64,000 nt of DNA from Enterobacter genomosp. O (GCF_001022965.1 NZ_LECZ01000024.1:310001-374000), one strand, 5' to 3'. Shown: positions 44,051 through 59,678, counted from the first letter of the stretch. Program-made: numbers and translations. The notes: generated from the sequence alone by a model not told the origin.

Positions 44051-45145
44051 TCAGGCTGACTCCGCCAGAGCAATATCCTCGCGCGTCTCGATGCGCTCCT
44101 TCCCGTGATAAATACGGGCATGCTGCAGCCCGACAAACAGGCGCTCTCCCCGGTGCGGCGGGACGTCGTCGCGCATGACCACGGTCAGCGGCTCGGTGTA
44201 CCAGCCAAGAGGCTGTACCACCAATTGCGTGTAGTGCCCTTTAGGGCTAGCTTCCAGCACCTGCACCGGCAGCGGTGAATCCAGGCTTGTGCGACGGCTC
44301 ACGTCCACTTCCCACGGGCGCAGGAACAGATCGACCGGCCCCTGGTGCGCGGAGGTATAGCCCAGCGGCCAGCGGTGCGCCCCCACGTGGAACTGTCCGC
44401 CGCGAATGGTGCCCTGCAGACGGTTCACCTCGCCCATAAACTCCAGAACAAAACGGGTCGCCGGTTCACGCCAGAGCTGCTCCGGCTCGTCAACCTGCTC
44501 AATGTTGCCCTGGCTCATGACCACCACGCGATCCGCGACTTCCATCGCCTCTTCCTGATCGTGGGTCACGAAGACGCTGGTGAATTTCAGCTCTTCATGG
44601 AGCTGACGCAGCCAGCGACGCAGCTCTTTACGCACCTGTGCATCCAGCGCGCCAAAGGGTTCATCCAGCAGCAGAATTTGCGGTTCAACGGCTAACGCAC
44701 GCGCCAGCGCCACGCGCTGTTTCTGCCCTCCGGACAGCTGCGCCGGAAAACGGTCCGCCAGGTGAGCCAGCTGTACCATCTCCAGCAGTTTGGTCACTTT
44801 CGCTTTAATGGTTGCCGCATCCGGGCGTTCTCGACGCGGCAGCACGGTCAGGCCAAACGCGATGTTGTCGAACACGGTCATGTGGCGGAACAGCGCGTAA
44901 TGCTGGAACACAAAGCCCACCTTCCGGTCCCGGGCATGCAGGCGGCTCACGTCGGTGCCGTGAAAGCGGATGTGCCCGCTGGTCTGATGCTCAAGCCCGG
45001 CAATAATACGCAGCAGCGTGGTTTTACCCGAGCCAGACGGCCCCAGCAGCGCCACCATTTGTCCGGAAGGGATATCCAGCGAGATATCATTCAGCACCTG
45101 GGTGCGACCAAAAGACTTCTTAATATTGGCAATCTCAATGCTCAT
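44051..45145 (-). CDS. cysA: CysA, sulfate/thiosulfate ABC transporter ATPase
   Basis: ATPase of the high-affinity sulfate/thiosulfate importer. Walker [10 protein letters not shown] (about 36-44), signature LSGGQKQR (about 136), Walker [13 protein letters not shown] and the H-loop [10 protein letters not shown] are intact, followed by a C-terminal regulatory beta domain. It has 364 residues. Its start overlaps the cysW end by 11 bases. Confidence 0.96.
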   Translation of the reverse strand: MSIEIANIKKSFGRTQVLNDISLDIPSGQMVALLGPSGSGKTTLLRIIAGLEHQTSGHIRFHGTDVSRLHARDRKVGFVFQHYALFRHMTVFDNIAFGLTVLPRRERPDAATIKAKVTKLLEMVQLAHLADRFPAQLSGGQKQRVALARALAVEPQILLLDEPFGALDAQVRKELRRWLRQLHEELKFTSVFVTHDQEEAMEVADRVVVMSQGNIEQVDEPEQLWREPATRFVLEFMGEVNRLQGTIRGGQFHVGAHRWPLGYTSAHQGPVDLFLRPWEVDVSRRTSLDSPLPVQVLEASPKGHYTQLVVQPLGWYTEPLTVVMRDDVPPHRGERLFVGLQHARIYHGKERIETREDIALAESA

Positions 45146-46010
45146 GATTTCCCTCCTGATGCTGACGTTTTTCCTGATTTTCTAAACGCCACTGCACCAC
45201 ACTCTTCAAAAACAGGGTCAAAATGGCCATCAGCGTCAGCAACGCTGCGGCAGTAAACGAGCCGATGGTGTTGTAGTCCTGCTGCAGCAGCTCAATCTGT
45301 AGCGGCAGCGACAGGGTTTCACCGCGAATAGAGCCGGAGACGACGGACACGGCACCGAACTCGCCAATCGCGCGGGCGTTGGTCAGCACCACGCCGTAAA
45401 GCAGCGCCCAGCGGATATTCGGCAGCGTCACGCGACGGAACATCTGCCAGCCTGAAGCCCCCAGCAGCACCGCCGCTTCGTCTTCGTTGCTCCCCTGACT
45501 TAACATCACCGGCACCAGCTCACGCACCACAAACGGACAGGTCACGAAGATGGTGACCAGCACCATGCCCGGCCAGGCGAACATGATCTGCAGGTTATGC
45601 TCATCCAGCCAGCCGCCCAATGGGCCGTTGGAGCCGTAAAAGAGCAGGTACACCAGGCCCGCCACCACCGGCGACACGGCAAAAGGAATATCCAGCAGGG
45701 TCAGCAGCAGCTGACGTCCCGGGAAGTTAAAGCGCGTCACCAGCCACGCCAGCAGGGTACCGAACACCAGGTTCACCGGCACGGTGATCAATGCAATCAG
45801 CACGGTCAGCCAGATGGCGTGCAGCATATCCGGGTTCGCCAGGTTTTCCAGCGCGGGCATCAGCCCCTTGCTGAACGCCTGGACGAAGATATAAATCGTC
45901 GGCACGACGAGAATAAGGGCGGAAACCAGCACGCCCGCCCCAATCAGAAACCATTTACCCCAGTTGATGCGGGGCGCATCGTATCGCTTCAATTGCGTAA
46001 CTTCCGCCAT
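45135..46010 (-). CDS. cysW: CysW, sulfate/thiosulfate ABC transporter permease
   Basis: Inner-membrane permease subunit with 291 residues, six helices and the EAA loop ([23 protein letters not shown]) that contacts CysA. It pairs with CysU. Start and stop overlap its neighbours (1 and 11 bases), so the operon is tightly coupled. Confidence 0.96.
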   Translation of the reverse strand: MAEVTQLKRYDAPRINWGKWFLIGAGVLVSALILVVPTIYIFVQAFSKGLMPALENLANPDMLHAIWLTVLIALITVPVNLVFGTLLAWLVTRFNFPGRQLLLTLLDIPFAVSPVVAGLVYLLFYGSNGPLGGWLDEHNLQIMFAWPGMVLVTIFVTCPFVVRELVPVMLSQGSNEDEAAVLLGASGWQMFRRVTLPNIRWALLYGVVLTNARAIGEFGAVSVVSGSIRGETLSLPLQIELLQQDYNTIGSFTAAALLTLMAILTLFLKSVVQWRLENQEKRQHQEGNHEH

Positions 46011-46843
46011 CAGTGACCTACCACACGTCGACCAAAGCGACTTTGCAGAGTGTTAATCGAGTACAGCAGCAGCAGCGAGGCCGCCAGGATCACCGAAGCA
46101 ATCGCGCTCGCCGCCGGATAATCAAACTCCTGCAAACGGATGAAAATCATCAGCGAGGTCACTTCCGTTTTCCAGGCGATGTTCCCGGCGATAAAAATCA
46201 CCGCACCAAACTCACCGAGGCTGCGGGTAAACGACAGCGCGACGCCCGCCATCAGCGCCGGAGACAGCTCCGGCAGCACCACCTTGCGGAAACTCTGCCA
46301 GCGCGTGGCGCCCAGCGTTTCTGCCGCTTCTTCGTATTCCGGACCCAGCTCTTCCAGCACCGGCTGCACGGTACGTACCACAAACGGGATGCTGGTAAAG
46401 GCCATCGCCACCGCGATACCGAGCCAGGTATAGGTCACCTTGATGTCAAACTTCGCCAGCCACTCGCCGTACAGCCCGTTCACGGAGAAGAGCGACGCAA
46501 GGGTTAAGCCCGCAACCGCCGTCGGCAGCGCAAACGGCAGGTCCATCAATGCATCAAGCAGCGTGCGGCCCGGGAAGCGATAGCGGGTTAAGATCCACGC
46601 CATCAGCAGGCCAAATACGCCGTTAAAAATGGAGGCGACAAACGCCGACAGCAGCGTCACCTTATAGGCCGCCACCACCTGCGGGTTGGTGATCACGTCC
46701 CAGTACTGCGCCCAGCTCATCTGCGCGAGCTGCATCACCAGCGCGCTGAGCGGCAGCAGCAGGATCAGGCAGACGAACAGCAGGCTGGTCCCGAGGCTTA
46801 GGGTAAAGCCCGGCAGCACGCGTTTAGTCGATACTGCAAACAT
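46010..46843 (-). CDS. cysU: CysU (CysT), sulfate/thiosulfate ABC transporter permease
   Basis: Second permease subunit with 277 residues, about six helices and the EAA loop EEAAETLGATRWQSFRKVVLPEL. Its ATG overlaps the cysP stop by one base, and its stop overlaps the cysW start by one base. Confidence 0.96.
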   Translation of the reverse strand: MFAVSTKRVLPGFTLSLGTSLLFVCLILLLPLSALVMQLAQMSWAQYWDVITNPQVVAAYKVTLLSAFVASIFNGVFGLLMAWILTRYRFPGRTLLDALMDLPFALPTAVAGLTLASLFSVNGLYGEWLAKFDIKVTYTWLGIAVAMAFTSIPFVVRTVQPVLEELGPEYEEAAETLGATRWQSFRKVVLPELSPALMAGVALSFTRSLGEFGAVIFIAGNIAWKTEVTSLMIFIRLQEFDYPAASAIASVILAASLLLLYSINTLQSRFGRRVVGH

Positions 46844-47856
46844 TACTTACGCCCCGCCGCCAGCAATTTGTCTAGCTCACCGCCGCTGGCAAAATGCGTT
46901 TTCATCACGTCAGGCCAAGAGCCGAAATGGTCTTCCACGCGGAACAGCGCGGTCTGCGGGAACTTATCTTTCAGCTTGTTCATCACGTCCGGGTTATTCA
47001 CGCGGTAGTAGTAATCGGTAATGATGGTCTGCGCCTGCGGGCTGTACAGGTAGTTGAGATAGGCTTTTGCCGCTTTCTCGGTGCCGTTTGCCTGCACGTT
47101 TTTATCCACCCACGCCACCGGGAACTCGGCCAGGATGTTGGTTTTCGGGATAACCACCTCAAAGCCTTGCGCTTCATACTGTTTGCGGATGTTGTTCACT
47201 TCCGATTCAAAGCTAATCAGCACATCGCCTAAGCCGCGTTCTGCGAAGGTTGTGGTTGCCCCGCGGCCGCCGGTATCAAACACTTCGACGTTTTTCAGGA
47301 ACTGGGTCATGAACTGCTCGGTTTTGGCTTTATCGTTACCGTCAGCCTTGTCTGCCGCGCCCCACGCCGCTAAATAGGTATAACGCGCGTTACCGGAGGT
47401 TTTTGGGTTCGGGAAAATCAGCTTCACGTCGGAACGCACCAGGTCGCTCCAGTCGTGGATATTCTTCGGGTTGCCCTTGCGCACCAGGAAGCCCATGGTG
47501 GAATAGAACGGCGAACTGTTGTTCGGCAGACGGCTTTGCCAGTCCGCCGGGATCAGCTTGCCTTTGTCGTGCAGGATCTGCACGTCAGTGACCTGGTTGT
47601 AGGTCACTACGTCCGCTTTCAGCCCCTGAAGAATGGCAAGCGCCTGCTTGGATGAACCGGCGTGAGACTGCTTGATGGTCAGCTTATCGCCGTTATTGTC
47701 TTTCGCCCACTGCTGTTCAAACGGTGGGTTAAGGGCAGCAAACAGCTCGCGCGAAACGTCATATGAACTGTTCAGCAGCTCAGTCGCCTGCGCCTGTGCC
47801 ACCAGCAGTAAACCTGCCAGCGCCAGAGTTCCTTTTTTCAGTACAGTAACGGCCAT
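46843..47856 (-). CDS. cysP: CysP, thiosulfate/sulfate-binding periplasmic protein
   Basis: Periplasmic receptor for CysUWA. It has 337 residues. The signal peptide is cleaved near QAQATEL, then comes the sulfate-binding fold with [10 protein letters not shown] and the conserved [18 protein letters not shown]. It is the first gene of cysPUWA. Control by CysB with acetylserine is expected. Confidence 0.96.
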   Translation of the reverse strand: MAVTVLKKGTLALAGLLLVAQAQATELLNSSYDVSRELFAALNPPFEQQWAKDNNGDKLTIKQSHAGSSKQALAILQGLKADVVTYNQVTDVQILHDKGKLIPADWQSRLPNNSSPFYSTMGFLVRKGNPKNIHDWSDLVRSDVKLIFPNPKTSGNARYTYLAAWGAADKADGNDKAKTEQFMTQFLKNVEVFDTGGRGATTTFAERGLGDVLISFESEVNNIRKQYEAQGFEVVIPKTNILAEFPVAWVDKNVQANGTEKAAKAYLNYLYSPQAQTIITDYYYRVNNPDVMNKLKDKFPQTALFRVEDHFGSWPDVMKTHFASGGELDKLLAAGRK

Positions 47857-47945
47857 TGCGCACCCTTATAAATGTGATGACTATCTTATAGTCATAATAT
47901 TTATAACGAGGACCAAAGGAGTAACGGTTTTATATACCGTTTGGT
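47857..47945 (-). promoter_or_regulatory. cysP upstream control region
   Basis: AT-rich leader with TATAAG-like hexamers reading leftward and an inverted repeat, aacggt / accgtt, at 47923-47941 (7-bp loop). CysB should bind here, but its motif is too loose to assign. Confidence 0.35.
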
Positions 47946-47980
47946 GATTTAGAAGCAGAAAAGGGAATAAGGCATTAATC

Positions 47981-48015
47981 CCCTCTCCCCCGTGGGGAGA
48001 GGGCCAGGGTGAGGG
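47981..48015. repeat. Dispersed GC-rich hairpin repeat, copy 2
   Basis: ccctctcccc / ggggagaggg hairpin followed by ccagggtgaggg, the same structure as at 2738 and 52503. It abuts the yfeX stop. Confidence 0.85.
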
Positions 48016-48017
48016 GG

Positions 48018-48977
<960 letters not shown>

Positions 48978-49009
48978 GATTTCAGCGAGGCGGTTTGTTC
49001 AGGCGCAAA

Positions 49010-49585
49010 TTACTGCTGCCAGATAATTTTGCTCACCTTCCAGTTCTTCAGGGTGTCGTCAGACGGCATCAAACCTTCCGGACCGCTCCAGGTGCCGGCA
49101 AAGACGTAGCTGATGTGCTGGCTGCCTTCTGCCTTACACTCCACCGCTACGCCGGCGTCAGAAGGGGCGCTGGTGCAGTTGCCAAAGGCCTGCTTATAGA
49201 GATCGCTAAACGGCGTTCCTACCTTCACGCCGCTGGCGGTCGGAATGGCCTCATCCAGCACCGCAACGCGGTTTACCGTGCCTTTGTCACCGTTAATTAC
49301 CAGCGCCAGCTTGTCGCCCTTCAGCGCTTCGTAATAGCGAACGATATTGCCATTCTCCGTTTTCATGCCGCTGCGTAGGCGATAATCGCCGCTGAGCGCA
49401 TCCTGAATGGCATTCTGATCCAGCGCCGTCGCGGCGGTAATTTTTCCCACGCCCTGCTCGGTCACTTCCGTTGATGAGCCAAACCAGTTCCACGGATAGG
49501 CAGAGGACCAGTTAATGGATGAGAGCGTTGAACAACCGGTCAATGCCAGCGGGAGAGCGCATAAAAGTAAACGCAGCGATTTCAT
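49010..49585 (-). CDS. yfeY: YfeY, DUF1131 outer membrane-type lipoprotein
   Basis: A 191-residue lipoprotein. The signal peptide ends in lipobox LTGC (Cys18), and Ser at +2 predicts outer-membrane sorting. The conserved body includes RSGMKTENGNIVRYYE and the C-terminal LMPSDDTLKNWKVSKIIW. In E. coli it is a sigma-E-dependent gene of unknown function. It lies between yfeX and yfeZ as in E. coli. Confidence 0.92.
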   Translation of the reverse strand: MKSLRLLLCALPLALTGCSTLSSINWSSAYPWNWFGSSTEVTEQGVGKITAATALDQNAIQDALSGDYRLRSGMKTENGNIVRYYEALKGDKLALVINGDKGTVNRVAVLDEAIPTASGVKVGTPFSDLYKQAFGNCTSAPSDAGVAVECKAEGSQHISYVFAGTWSGPEGLMPSDDTLKNWKVSKIIWQQ

Positions 49586-49648
49586 TGAAACGTCCTTTCT
49601 TGTTAAATCAACGCTTGTTGGAGTGCGACATCGGCAAAAAGTGCCGGA

Positions 49649-50098
49649 TTAATCATCCTGATGCGCAAAACAGGCGCGAAGACGCGGATTGGTCAGCAGC
49701 CACAGCAGCGCCACAATATCGGCAACCACCAGCGCAACGCCGATGCCCGTCAGCGGTTCACCGTACCACCAGAGTACCGGCTGCCAGAAGAGCAGCGCAA
49801 TCTGGGCAAGGATCAGCAGCCAGCGGAGCGCACGCCACAATCGCGGGATCGTCTGCCGTCGGCCGCTGCATAAAAAAGCCACCACCGCCGGTACGCCCGG
49901 CAATAGGCCGAGCCAGAAGGCATCGTGATCGGGGTAAAAAAGATTCAGCAGCGTGTCGCCCTGGCCGCGCGACGCGGCGGCCATCACAAACAGCACCCAG
50001 GTGCGGGCCTGCAGCAGCAGAACGCACCAGAATAAAAAGGGCAACCTGACGCGGCCCTGCGCGTCATAATCTGCCGGATGGATCTCAGTACTCTTCAT
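49649..50098 (-). CDS. yfeZ: YfeZ, DUF2919 inner membrane protein
   Basis: A 149-residue protein with four hydrophobic segments, a conserved N-terminus ([19 protein letters not shown]) and a basic C-terminal end. Function unknown. Its start overlaps the end of ypeA by 14 bases. Confidence 0.9.
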   Translation of the reverse strand: MKSTEIHPADYDAQGRVRLPFLFWCVLLLQARTWVLFVMAAASRGQGDTLLNLFYPDHDAFWLGLLPGVPAVVAFLCSGRRQTIPRLWRALRWLLILAQIALLFWQPVLWWYGEPLTGIGVALVVADIVALLWLLTNPRLRACFAHQDD

Positions 50099-50510
50099 CT
50101 TCGATCAGACGCTTTCCTAAATTCAGCACGTCAGCATGTTCATAGCCCAGACGTTCATACATGCCTAGCACCACGTCGTTATCGTCCCGCACCATGATCT
50201 GGATTTTCGGGCAACCGCGGGCAATAAGCTTCTTCTCGAGACGATTAAGCAGCGCGTTGGCGATGCCACGGGCACGGTATTCCGGGTGAACGCCCAGATA
50301 ATAGGCCGAGCCGCGATGGCCGTCGTAACCGCCCATCACCGTCCCCACGACCACGCCATTGACCTCCGCGACCAGAAACAGGCTGACGTCGTGATTCACC
50401 TTACGTTCGATATCCATTTCCGGATCGTTCCACGGACGCAGCAGATCGCAGCGCTCCCAAAGGGTGATCACCTCTTCGAAATCTTCCTGGCGAAAAACGC
50501 GTATCTCCAT
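50085..50510 (-). CDS. ypeA: YpeA, GNAT-family acetyltransferase
   Basis: A 141-residue GNAT with the acetyl-CoA-binding motif [15 protein letters not shown] and a conserved N-terminus [22 protein letters not shown]. The internal ATG at 50510 gives the E. coli length and start; 21 further in-frame codons upstream lack homology. The substrate is not established. It overlaps yfeZ and forms an operon with it. Confidence 0.93.
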   Translation of the reverse strand: MEIRVFRQEDFEEVITLWERCDLLRPWNDPEMDIERKVNHDVSLFLVAEVNGVVVGTVMGGYDGHRGSAYYLGVHPEYRARGIANALLNRLEKKLIARGCPKIQIMVRDDNDVVLGMYERLGYEHADVLNLGKRLIEDEEY

Positions 50511-50722
50511 GGTATTAACCGCCTTTTCGGGTTTAAAAACAGTGATTATGGCGTGAACCACGCCTTTAGCCAATAACCGGGGAAAATCTCGCCAAAATTT
50601 GGCATAATGTCACTTTGTCACGTATTGAAATGAAAAGTAAAACAATTCTCAATATGGACTGTCGTAACGGGAAACACGATACGATATAACACCAGGACCC
50701 CATTTTTTAGTATTCAGGCCGC

Positions 50723-52497
<1,775 letters not shown>

Positions 52498-52502
52498 TCC
52501 TT

Positions 52503-52600
52503 ACCCCTCACCCCGGCCCTCTCCCCAAAGGGGCGAGGGTGAAAAGACGGCTCGGAGCAGTCCCCTCTCCCCTTTGGGGAGAGGGTTAGGGTGAGGGGTG
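52503..52600. repeat. Inverted pair of dispersed GC-rich hairpin repeats (copies 3 and 4)
   Basis: Copy 3 (52503-52542) begins ccctcaccccggccctctcc and copy 4 (52561-52600) ends gagggttagggtgagggg in the opposite orientation; each carries its own ccctctcccc-type hairpin. They fill almost the whole 110-bp hemF-maeB gap, which in E. coli holds the eut operon. Confidence 0.88.
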
Positions 52601-52607
52601 GGGTTAA

Positions 52608-54887
52608 TTACAGAGGCTGCGTCTGCGCCTCAACCACCGCCAGCGCCACCATATTCACGATACGGCGCACAGAGGCAATCGGCGTTAACACGTGCACCGG
52701 TTTCGCCACGCCCATCAGCACCGGTCCTACGGTCACCCCTTCAGAGCTGGAGACGCGCAGCAGGTTATAGCTGATACGCGCCGCTTCTACGTTCGGCATA
52801 ATCAGTATATTCGCCGATCCTTTCAGCGGGCTGTCCGGCATACGTTCGTTGCGGATGCTCTCCACCAGCGCGGCATCGCCGTGCATTTCCCCGTCAATCA
52901 TCAGCTCCGGCGCACGCTCGCGCACCAGCTCCAGCGTCTGACGCATTTTGCAGGCCGCCGCGGATTTAGACGAACCAAAGTTTGAGTGCGACAGCAGCGC
53001 TACCTTCGGCTCGATACCAAAGCGGCGCACGGTCTCTGCGGCCATTACGGTGATTTCCGCCAGCTCGTCCGGGCTCGGATCGTCGTTAACGTAGGTGTCA
53101 GCGATAAAGGTGTTGCCGCTCGGCAGCAGCAGGGCGTTCATCGCCCCGGCGGTATGGACGCCGTCGCGATAGCCGAAGATCTCCTGCACCACGCTAAAGT
53201 GCTCGTGGTAATCGCCGATGGTGCCGCAGATCAGCGCATCCGCTTCGCCGCGATGGACCATGATCGCGCCGATCACCGTCGTGTTGCTTATGACGGCTTT
53301 CTGCGCCTGCTCCTGGGTAATCCCCCGGCGCTTCATGATCGCGTAGTATTCGCTCCAGTACTCTTTAAAGCGCGGATCGGATTCGTTGTTGACGATCTCG
53401 AAGTCGACGCCCGGCTTAATCTGCAGGCCCAGCTTCTGAATGCGCATCTCAATCACGCTCGGACGACCAATCAGGATCGGCTTCGCCAGACCTAACGTAA
53501 TCAGCTCCTGGGTGGCGTGCAACACGCGCGCCTCTTCCCCTTCCGCCAGCACCACGCGCTTCGCGTCGGCGCGCGCCTGCGAGAAGATCGGCTTCATGAA
53601 CAGGTTGGTTTTATAGACAAACTCGGTGAGCTTATCGACGTAAGCGTCGAAATCCTGAATCGGACGCGTCGCCACGCCGGAATCCATCGCCGCTTTGGCC
53701 ACCGCTGGCGCAATTTTCACAATCAGACGCGGGTCGAACGGTTTTGGAATGATGTAGTCCGGGCCGAAGCTCAGATCCTGATCGCCGTACGCAGACGCGA
53801 CCACTTCGCTCTGCTCAGCGTGCGCCAGCTCCGCGATGGCGTGAACGGCGGCAAGCTTCATCTCTTCGTTGATCGCCGTCGCGCCAACGTCCAGCGCGCC
53901 GCGGAAGATGAACGGGAAGCAGAGCACGTTGTTCACCTGGTTCGGGTAGTCGGAACGGCCGGTACAGATAATGGCATCTTCACGCACCGCTTTCGCCAGC
54001 GGCGGCAGAATTTCCGGTTCCGGGTTCGCCAGGGCCAGGATCATTGGCGCGCGCGCCATCTTCTTCACCATCTCCTGGGTCAGCACTTTCGGGCCGGAAC
54101 AGCCGAGGAAGATATCCGCGCCGTCAATGACGTCCTCAAGCGTGCGCTTGCCGTCGTCTTCCACCGCATACGCCGCTTTGGTTTCCGCCATGTTAGGCTC
54201 GCGGTCTTTATAGATAACGCCTTTGGAGTCGCAGACCACAATGTTGTGTTTCTGCATCCCCAGCGCCACCAGCAGGTTCATACAGGCGATGGCCGCAGCG
54301 CCCGCGCCGGAAACCACCATGCGCACGTCGGAGAGATTTTTCTCAACCACGCGCAGGCCGTTCAGAATAGCGGCGGTGCTGATAATCGCGGTACCGTGCT
54401 GGTCATCATGGAACACGGGAATGTTCATACGCTCGCGCAGCTTCTGCTCGATATAGAAACATTCCGGCGCTTTGATGTCTTCCAGGTTGATCCCGCCGAA
54501 GGTCGGCTCCAGCGCGGCCACCACGTTGATGAATTTATCGGGATCGAGTTCGTCCACCTCGATATCGAACACGTCGATACCGGCGAATTTCTTGAACAGA
54601 ACGCCCTTCCCTTCCATCACCGGCTTCCCGGCCAGGGCGCCGATGTTACCGAGACCCAGCACCGCCGTGCCGTTCGAGATAACGGCGACAAGGTTGCCGC
54701 GCGCGGTGTATTTGTAGGCTGCCAGCGGGTCTTTTTCGATTTCCAGACACGGCGCAGCAACGCCCGGCGAATAGGCCAGCGCCAGATCGCGCTGGGTCGC
54801 CAGCGGCTTGGTTGGGGAAACCTGGATTTTGCCCGGGACGGGGAACTCGTGAAAATCGAGGGCACTCTGTTTTAACTGATCGTCCAT
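52608..54887 (-). CDS. maeB: MaeB, NADP-dependent malic enzyme with phosphotransacetylase-like domain
   Basis: Converts malate to pyruvate and CO2 with NADPH formation. It has 759 residues in two parts: the malic enzyme domain (about 1-430; NAD(P)-binding [16 protein letters not shown], metal site [12 protein letters not shown]) and a phosphotransacetylase-like regulatory domain (about 430-759) that binds acetyl-CoA. It is monocistronic, running leftward away from talA. Confidence 0.96.
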   Translation of the reverse strand: MDDQLKQSALDFHEFPVPGKIQVSPTKPLATQRDLALAYSPGVAAPCLEIEKDPLAAYKYTARGNLVAVISNGTAVLGLGNIGALAGKPVMEGKGVLFKKFAGIDVFDIEVDELDPDKFINVVAALEPTFGGINLEDIKAPECFYIEQKLRERMNIPVFHDDQHGTAIISTAAILNGLRVVEKNLSDVRMVVSGAGAAAIACMNLLVALGMQKHNIVVCDSKGVIYKDREPNMAETKAAYAVEDDGKRTLEDVIDGADIFLGCSGPKVLTQEMVKKMARAPMILALANPEPEILPPLAKAVREDAIICTGRSDYPNQVNNVLCFPFIFRGALDVGATAINEEMKLAAVHAIAELAHAEQSEVVASAYGDQDLSFGPDYIIPKPFDPRLIVKIAPAVAKAAMDSGVATRPIQDFDAYVDKLTEFVYKTNLFMKPIFSQARADAKRVVLAEGEEARVLHATQELITLGLAKPILIGRPSVIEMRIQKLGLQIKPGVDFEIVNNESDPRFKEYWSEYYAIMKRRGITQEQAQKAVISNTTVIGAIMVHRGEADALICGTIGDYHEHFSVVQEIFGYRDGVHTAGAMNALLLPSGNTFIADTYVNDDPSPDELAEITVMAAETVRRFGIEPKVALLSHSNFGSSKSAAACKMRQTLELVRERAPELMIDGEMHGDAALVESIRNERMPDSPLKGSANILIMPNVEAARISYNLLRVSSSEGVTVGPVLMGVAKPVHVLTPIASVRRIVNMVALAVVEAQTQPL

Positions 54888-55043
54888 CTTGTTATTCCTT
54901 TTACGTATCGGTCAGATAGTATCGCCGCAGGACAGCACATAAACTTTGAAGGCTGCCAAACTCTCACCATCACACATCAAAAATTGTTATCAATTTATAA
55001 CAGCCATGTTACCCGTCTCAAAAGCAATGCCGCCCCCGTCTGC

Positions 55044-55050
55044 TATGCTT
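55044..55050 (+). promoter_or_regulatory. Possible sigma-S-type -10 of talA
   Basis: CTATGCT followed by T's, 83 bp upstream of talA. It resembles the CTATACT -10 preferred by RpoS, which controls talA-tktB in E. coli. No -35 is needed or seen. Confidence 0.4.
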
Positions 55051-55133
55051 TTTTGTTAAGTCCATCATGATTTTCTCAGAAGTGTGAACTAACGCACTCA
55101 TCTAACTCTTTTATTTCCAAGGAGTAATTATTT

Positions 55134-56084
55134 ATGAACCAGCTAGACGGCATCAAACAATTCACCACCGTGGTCGCAGACAGCGGCGATATCGAGTCGA
55201 TTCGCCACTATCAGCCGGAGGACGCGACCACCAACCCGTCGCTCCTGCTCAAGGCAGCCGGGCTTGCGCACTTTAGTCATCTGATTGATGACGCCATTGC
55301 CTACGGTAAACAGCGCGGGAAAACGCAGGAGCAGCAGGTCGCGGAAGCCAGCGGCAAGCTGGCGGTTAATTTCGGTGCGGAAATTCTGAAAAGCATCCCG
55401 GGGCGCGTTTCAACCGAAGTGGACGCCCGCCTCTCGTTCGATAAAGAAAAGAGCATCACCAAAGCCCGTCGCCTGGTTGAGCTCTACCAGGAGCAGGGAA
55501 TCGATAAATCACGCATTCTGATCAAACTCGCCTCGACGTGGGAAGGCATCCGCGCGGCGGAAGTGCTGGAAAAAGAGGGGATCCACTGCAACCTGACGCT
55601 GCTGTTCTCGTTTGCCCAGGCGCGCGCCTGCGCTGAGGCGGGCGTATTCCTCGTGTCGCCGTTTGTCGGCCGCATCTACGACTGGTACCAGGCGAAACAG
55701 CCGATGGACCCGTACGTGGTGGATGAGGACCCGGGCGTGAAGTCGGTCCGCAATATCTACGACTATTACAAGCAGCACCGCTATGAAACCATCGTGATGG
55801 GGGCGAGCTTCCGCCGTACCGAGCAGATCCTCGCCCTCGCGGGCTGCGACCGCCTGACCATCTCCCCTAATCTGCTTAAAGAGCTGCAGGACAAAGAAGA
55901 GACGGTGATCCGCAAGCTGGTGCCCACCTCTACCGTCCTGCCAAAACCAAAAGCCATGACCGAAGCCGAATTCCGCTGGGAGCACAATCAGGACGCCATG
56001 GCCGTGGAAAAACTGGCGGAAGGTATCCGCCTGTTCGCCGTCGACCAGCGCAAACTTGAAGATCTTCTCGCCGCCAAACTTTAA
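55134..56084 (+). CDS. talA: TalA, transaldolase A
   Basis: Pentose phosphate enzyme that moves dihydroxyacetone between sugar phosphates. It has 316 residues and the Schiff-base Lys131 in [11 protein letters not shown]. The N-terminus [20 protein letters not shown] marks the TalA branch. It is followed by tktB 19 bp downstream; the pair is the stationary-phase isozyme operon. Confidence 0.97.
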   Translation: MNQLDGIKQFTTVVADSGDIESIRHYQPEDATTNPSLLLKAAGLAHFSHLIDDAIAYGKQRGKTQEQQVAEASGKLAVNFGAEILKSIPGRVSTEVDARLSFDKEKSITKARRLVELYQEQGIDKSRILIKLASTWEGIRAAEVLEKEGIHCNLTLLFSFAQARACAEAGVFLVSPFVGRIYDWYQAKQPMDPYVVDEDPGVKSVRNIYDYYKQHRYETIVMGASFRRTEQILALAGCDRLTISPNLLKELQDKEETVIRKLVPTSTVLPKPKAMTEAEFRWEHNQDAMAVEKLAEGIRLFAVDQRKLEDLLAAKL

Positions 56085-56103
56085 CCTTGCCACGGAGTGA
56101 ACT

Positions 56104-58092
56104 ATGTCCCGTAAAGAGCTAGCCAATGCCATTCGCGCCCTCAGCATGGATGCCGTGCAGAAAGCCAATTCCGGCCACCCCGGCGCGCCAATGGGCATGG
56201 CTGATATTGCCGAAGTGCTGTGGAACGACTTCCTGAAGCACAACCCCAATGACCCCACATGGTACGATCGCGACCGTTTTATTCTCTCCAACGGCCACGC
56301 CTCAATGCTGCTCTACAGCCTGCTGCATCTCTCCGGCTACGACCTGCCGCTTGAGGAGCTGAAAAACTTCCGCCAGCTGCACTCCAAAACGCCGGGTCAC
56401 CCGGAAATTGGCTATACGCCAGGCGTGGAAACCACCACCGGGCCGCTCGGCCAGGGGCTGGCCAACGCGGTCGGGCTGGCGATTGCCGAGCGCACGCTGG
56501 CGGCACAGTTCAACCAGCCGGACCACGAGATTGTCGATCACTACACCTACGTGTTTATGGGCGACGGCTGCCTGATGGAGGGGATCTCCCACGAGGTCTG
56601 CTCGCTGGCGGGCACGCTGGGGCTGGGCAAGCTGATCGGCTTTTACGATCACAACGGCATCTCCATCGACGGGGAAACCGAGGGCTGGTTTACCGACGAC
56701 ACGGCGAAACGCTTCGAGGCCTACCACTGGCACGTGGTGCATGAGATCGACGGTCACGATCCTGAAGCCGTGAAAAAAGCGATTCAGGAAGCGCAAAGCG
56801 TGAAGGACAAACCGTCACTGATTATCTGCCGCACGACTATCGGCTTCGGCTCGCCGAACAAGGCGGGTAAAGAAGAGGTGCACGGCGCGGCGCTGGGTGA
56901 AGAGGAAGTGGCGCTGACCCGGCAAAAGCTGGGCTGGAAACATCCGCCGTTTGAGATCCCGAAAGAGATCTACAGGGCATGGGATGCCCGCGAAACGGGT
57001 GAAAAAGCGCAGCAGGCCTGGAACGAGAAGTTTGCCGCGTACAAAAAAGCGCATCCGGAGCTGGCCACCGAGTTTTCCCGCCGCATGAGCGGCGGCCTGC
57101 CGGAGGACTGGGACGATAAAACCCAGGCGCTGATTGAAAACCTGCAGTCCAACCCGGCGAAAATCGCCACCCGTAAGGCCTCGCAAAACACGCTGAATGC
57201 CATCGGCCCTATCCTGCCCGAACTGCTGGGCGGCTCGGCGGATCTGGCACCGAGTAACCTGACCATCTGGTCCGGCTCGAAATCGCTGAAGGAGGACATT
57301 GCCGGGAACTATATCCACTACGGCGTGCGTGAGTTCGGGATGACCGCCATTGCCAACGGCATCGCCCATCACGGCGGCTTCGTGCCCTACACCGCCACCT
57401 TCCTGATGTTTGTCGAGTACGCCCGTAACGCGGCGCGCATGGCGGCATTAATGAAGGCGCGCCAGATTATGGTCTATACCCATGACTCCATCGGTTTGGG
57501 GGAAGATGGTCCGACGCACCAGGCGGTTGAGCAGCTGGCGAGCCTGCGCCTGACGCCAAACTTCAGCACCTGGCGTCCGTGCGATCAGGTCGAAGCGGCG
57601 GTCGGCTGGAAGCTGGCGGTAGAGCGCCACAATGGCCCAACGGCATTAATTCTGTCGCGCCAGAACCTGGCGCAGATTGAGCGCACGCCGGAGCAGGTGA
57701 AAAATATCGCCCGCGGCGGCTACATCCTGAAGGACAGCGGCGGCAAGCCGGACGTGATCCTGATTGCGACCGGTTCTGAGGTGGAAATCACGGTGAAAGC
57801 GGCGGAAAAACTGACCGCCGAAGGCCACGCGGTGCGCGTGGTGTCCCTGCCGTCGACGGATATCTTTGACGCTCAGGACGAGGCGTACCGGGAATCGGTG
57901 CTGCCCTCTAACGTCGCGGCGCGCGTGGCGGTGGAGGCCGGTATTGCCGACTACTGGTACAAATACGTCGGGCTTAAGGGGGCGATTGTTGGCATGCGGG
58001 GCTACGGCGAGTCCGCCCCTGCCGACAAGCTGTTCCCGTACTTCGGCTTTACCGTTGAGAACGTGGTAGAGAAGGCGTTGAGCGTGATCTAG
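56104..58092 (+). CDS. tktB: TktB, transketolase B
   Basis: Thiamine-diphosphate transketolase transferring two-carbon ketol units. It has 662 residues. ThDP/Mg site [12 protein letters not shown] to FYDHNG, the catalytic His in SGHPGAPMG, and the central domain [10 protein letters not shown] are present. Its partner talA lies 19 bp upstream. The adjacency marks it as TktB rather than TktA. Next downstream is a REP unit and a terminator. Confidence 0.96.
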   Translation: MSRKELANAIRALSMDAVQKANSGHPGAPMGMADIAEVLWNDFLKHNPNDPTWYDRDRFILSNGHASMLLYSLLHLSGYDLPLEELKNFRQLHSKTPGHPEIGYTPGVETTTGPLGQGLANAVGLAIAERTLAAQFNQPDHEIVDHYTYVFMGDGCLMEGISHEVCSLAGTLGLGKLIGFYDHNGISIDGETEGWFTDDTAKRFEAYHWHVVHEIDGHDPEAVKKAIQEAQSVKDKPSLIICRTTIGFGSPNKAGKEEVHGAALGEEEVALTRQKLGWKHPPFEIPKEIYRAWDARETGEKAQQAWNEKFAAYKKAHPELATEFSRRMSGGLPEDWDDKTQALIENLQSNPAKIATRKASQNTLNAIGPILPELLGGSADLAPSNLTIWSGSKSLKEDIAGNYIHYGVREFGMTAIANGIAHHGGFVPYTATFLMFVEYARNAARMAALMKARQIMVYTHDSIGLGEDGPTHQAVEQLASLRLTPNFSTWRPCDQVEAAVGWKLAVERHNGPTALILSRQNLAQIERTPEQVKNIARGGYILKDSGGKPDVILIATGSEVEITVKAAEKLTAEGHAVRVVSLPSTDIFDAQDEAYRESVLPSNVAARVAVEAGIADYWYKYVGLKGAIVGMRGYGESAPADKLFPYFGFTVENVVEKALSVI

Positions 58093-58103
58093 TGCGGCCT
58101 GCG

Positions 58104-58134
58104 TGCCCGGTGGCTCTACGCTTACCGGGCCTAC
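58104..58134. repeat. Single REP element after tktB
   Basis: gcccggtggc-tctac-gcttaccgggc, the same REP family as the pair between cysM and cysA. It sits at the junction between talA-tktB and the ebg block. Confidence 0.8.
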
Positions 58135-58140
58135 AAAAAT

Positions 58141-58162
58141 CGGGTGGCTTTGCCACCCTTTT

Positions 58163-58164
<2 letters not shown>
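58141..58164. terminator. Terminator between tktB and ygjH
   Basis: Stem gggtggc / gccaccc, 3-base loop, then T6. It ends tktB rightward and lies at the end of convergent ygjH. Confidence 0.85.
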
Positions 58165-58525
<361 letters not shown>

Positions 58526-58588
58526 CTAGCACGGTATTTGCCGGAATCAATGGGCAGGATATTTACTAAAAACGGATGCATGTCCTGA

Positions 58589-59617
<1,029 letters not shown>

Positions 59618-59678
59618 TCCCCATTCCCAACACGCTGCCGGGCATGCCCGGCATTTTTTTATTTCGTGATCGAGTTAA

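Noticed and set aside
53517-54875. A 452-codon open frame on the plus strand opposite maeB
   Set aside because: It is an exact antisense shadow of maeB, rich in His, Arg and Gln as expected from the complement of GC-biased codons, with no recognisable domain and no ribosome-binding site.
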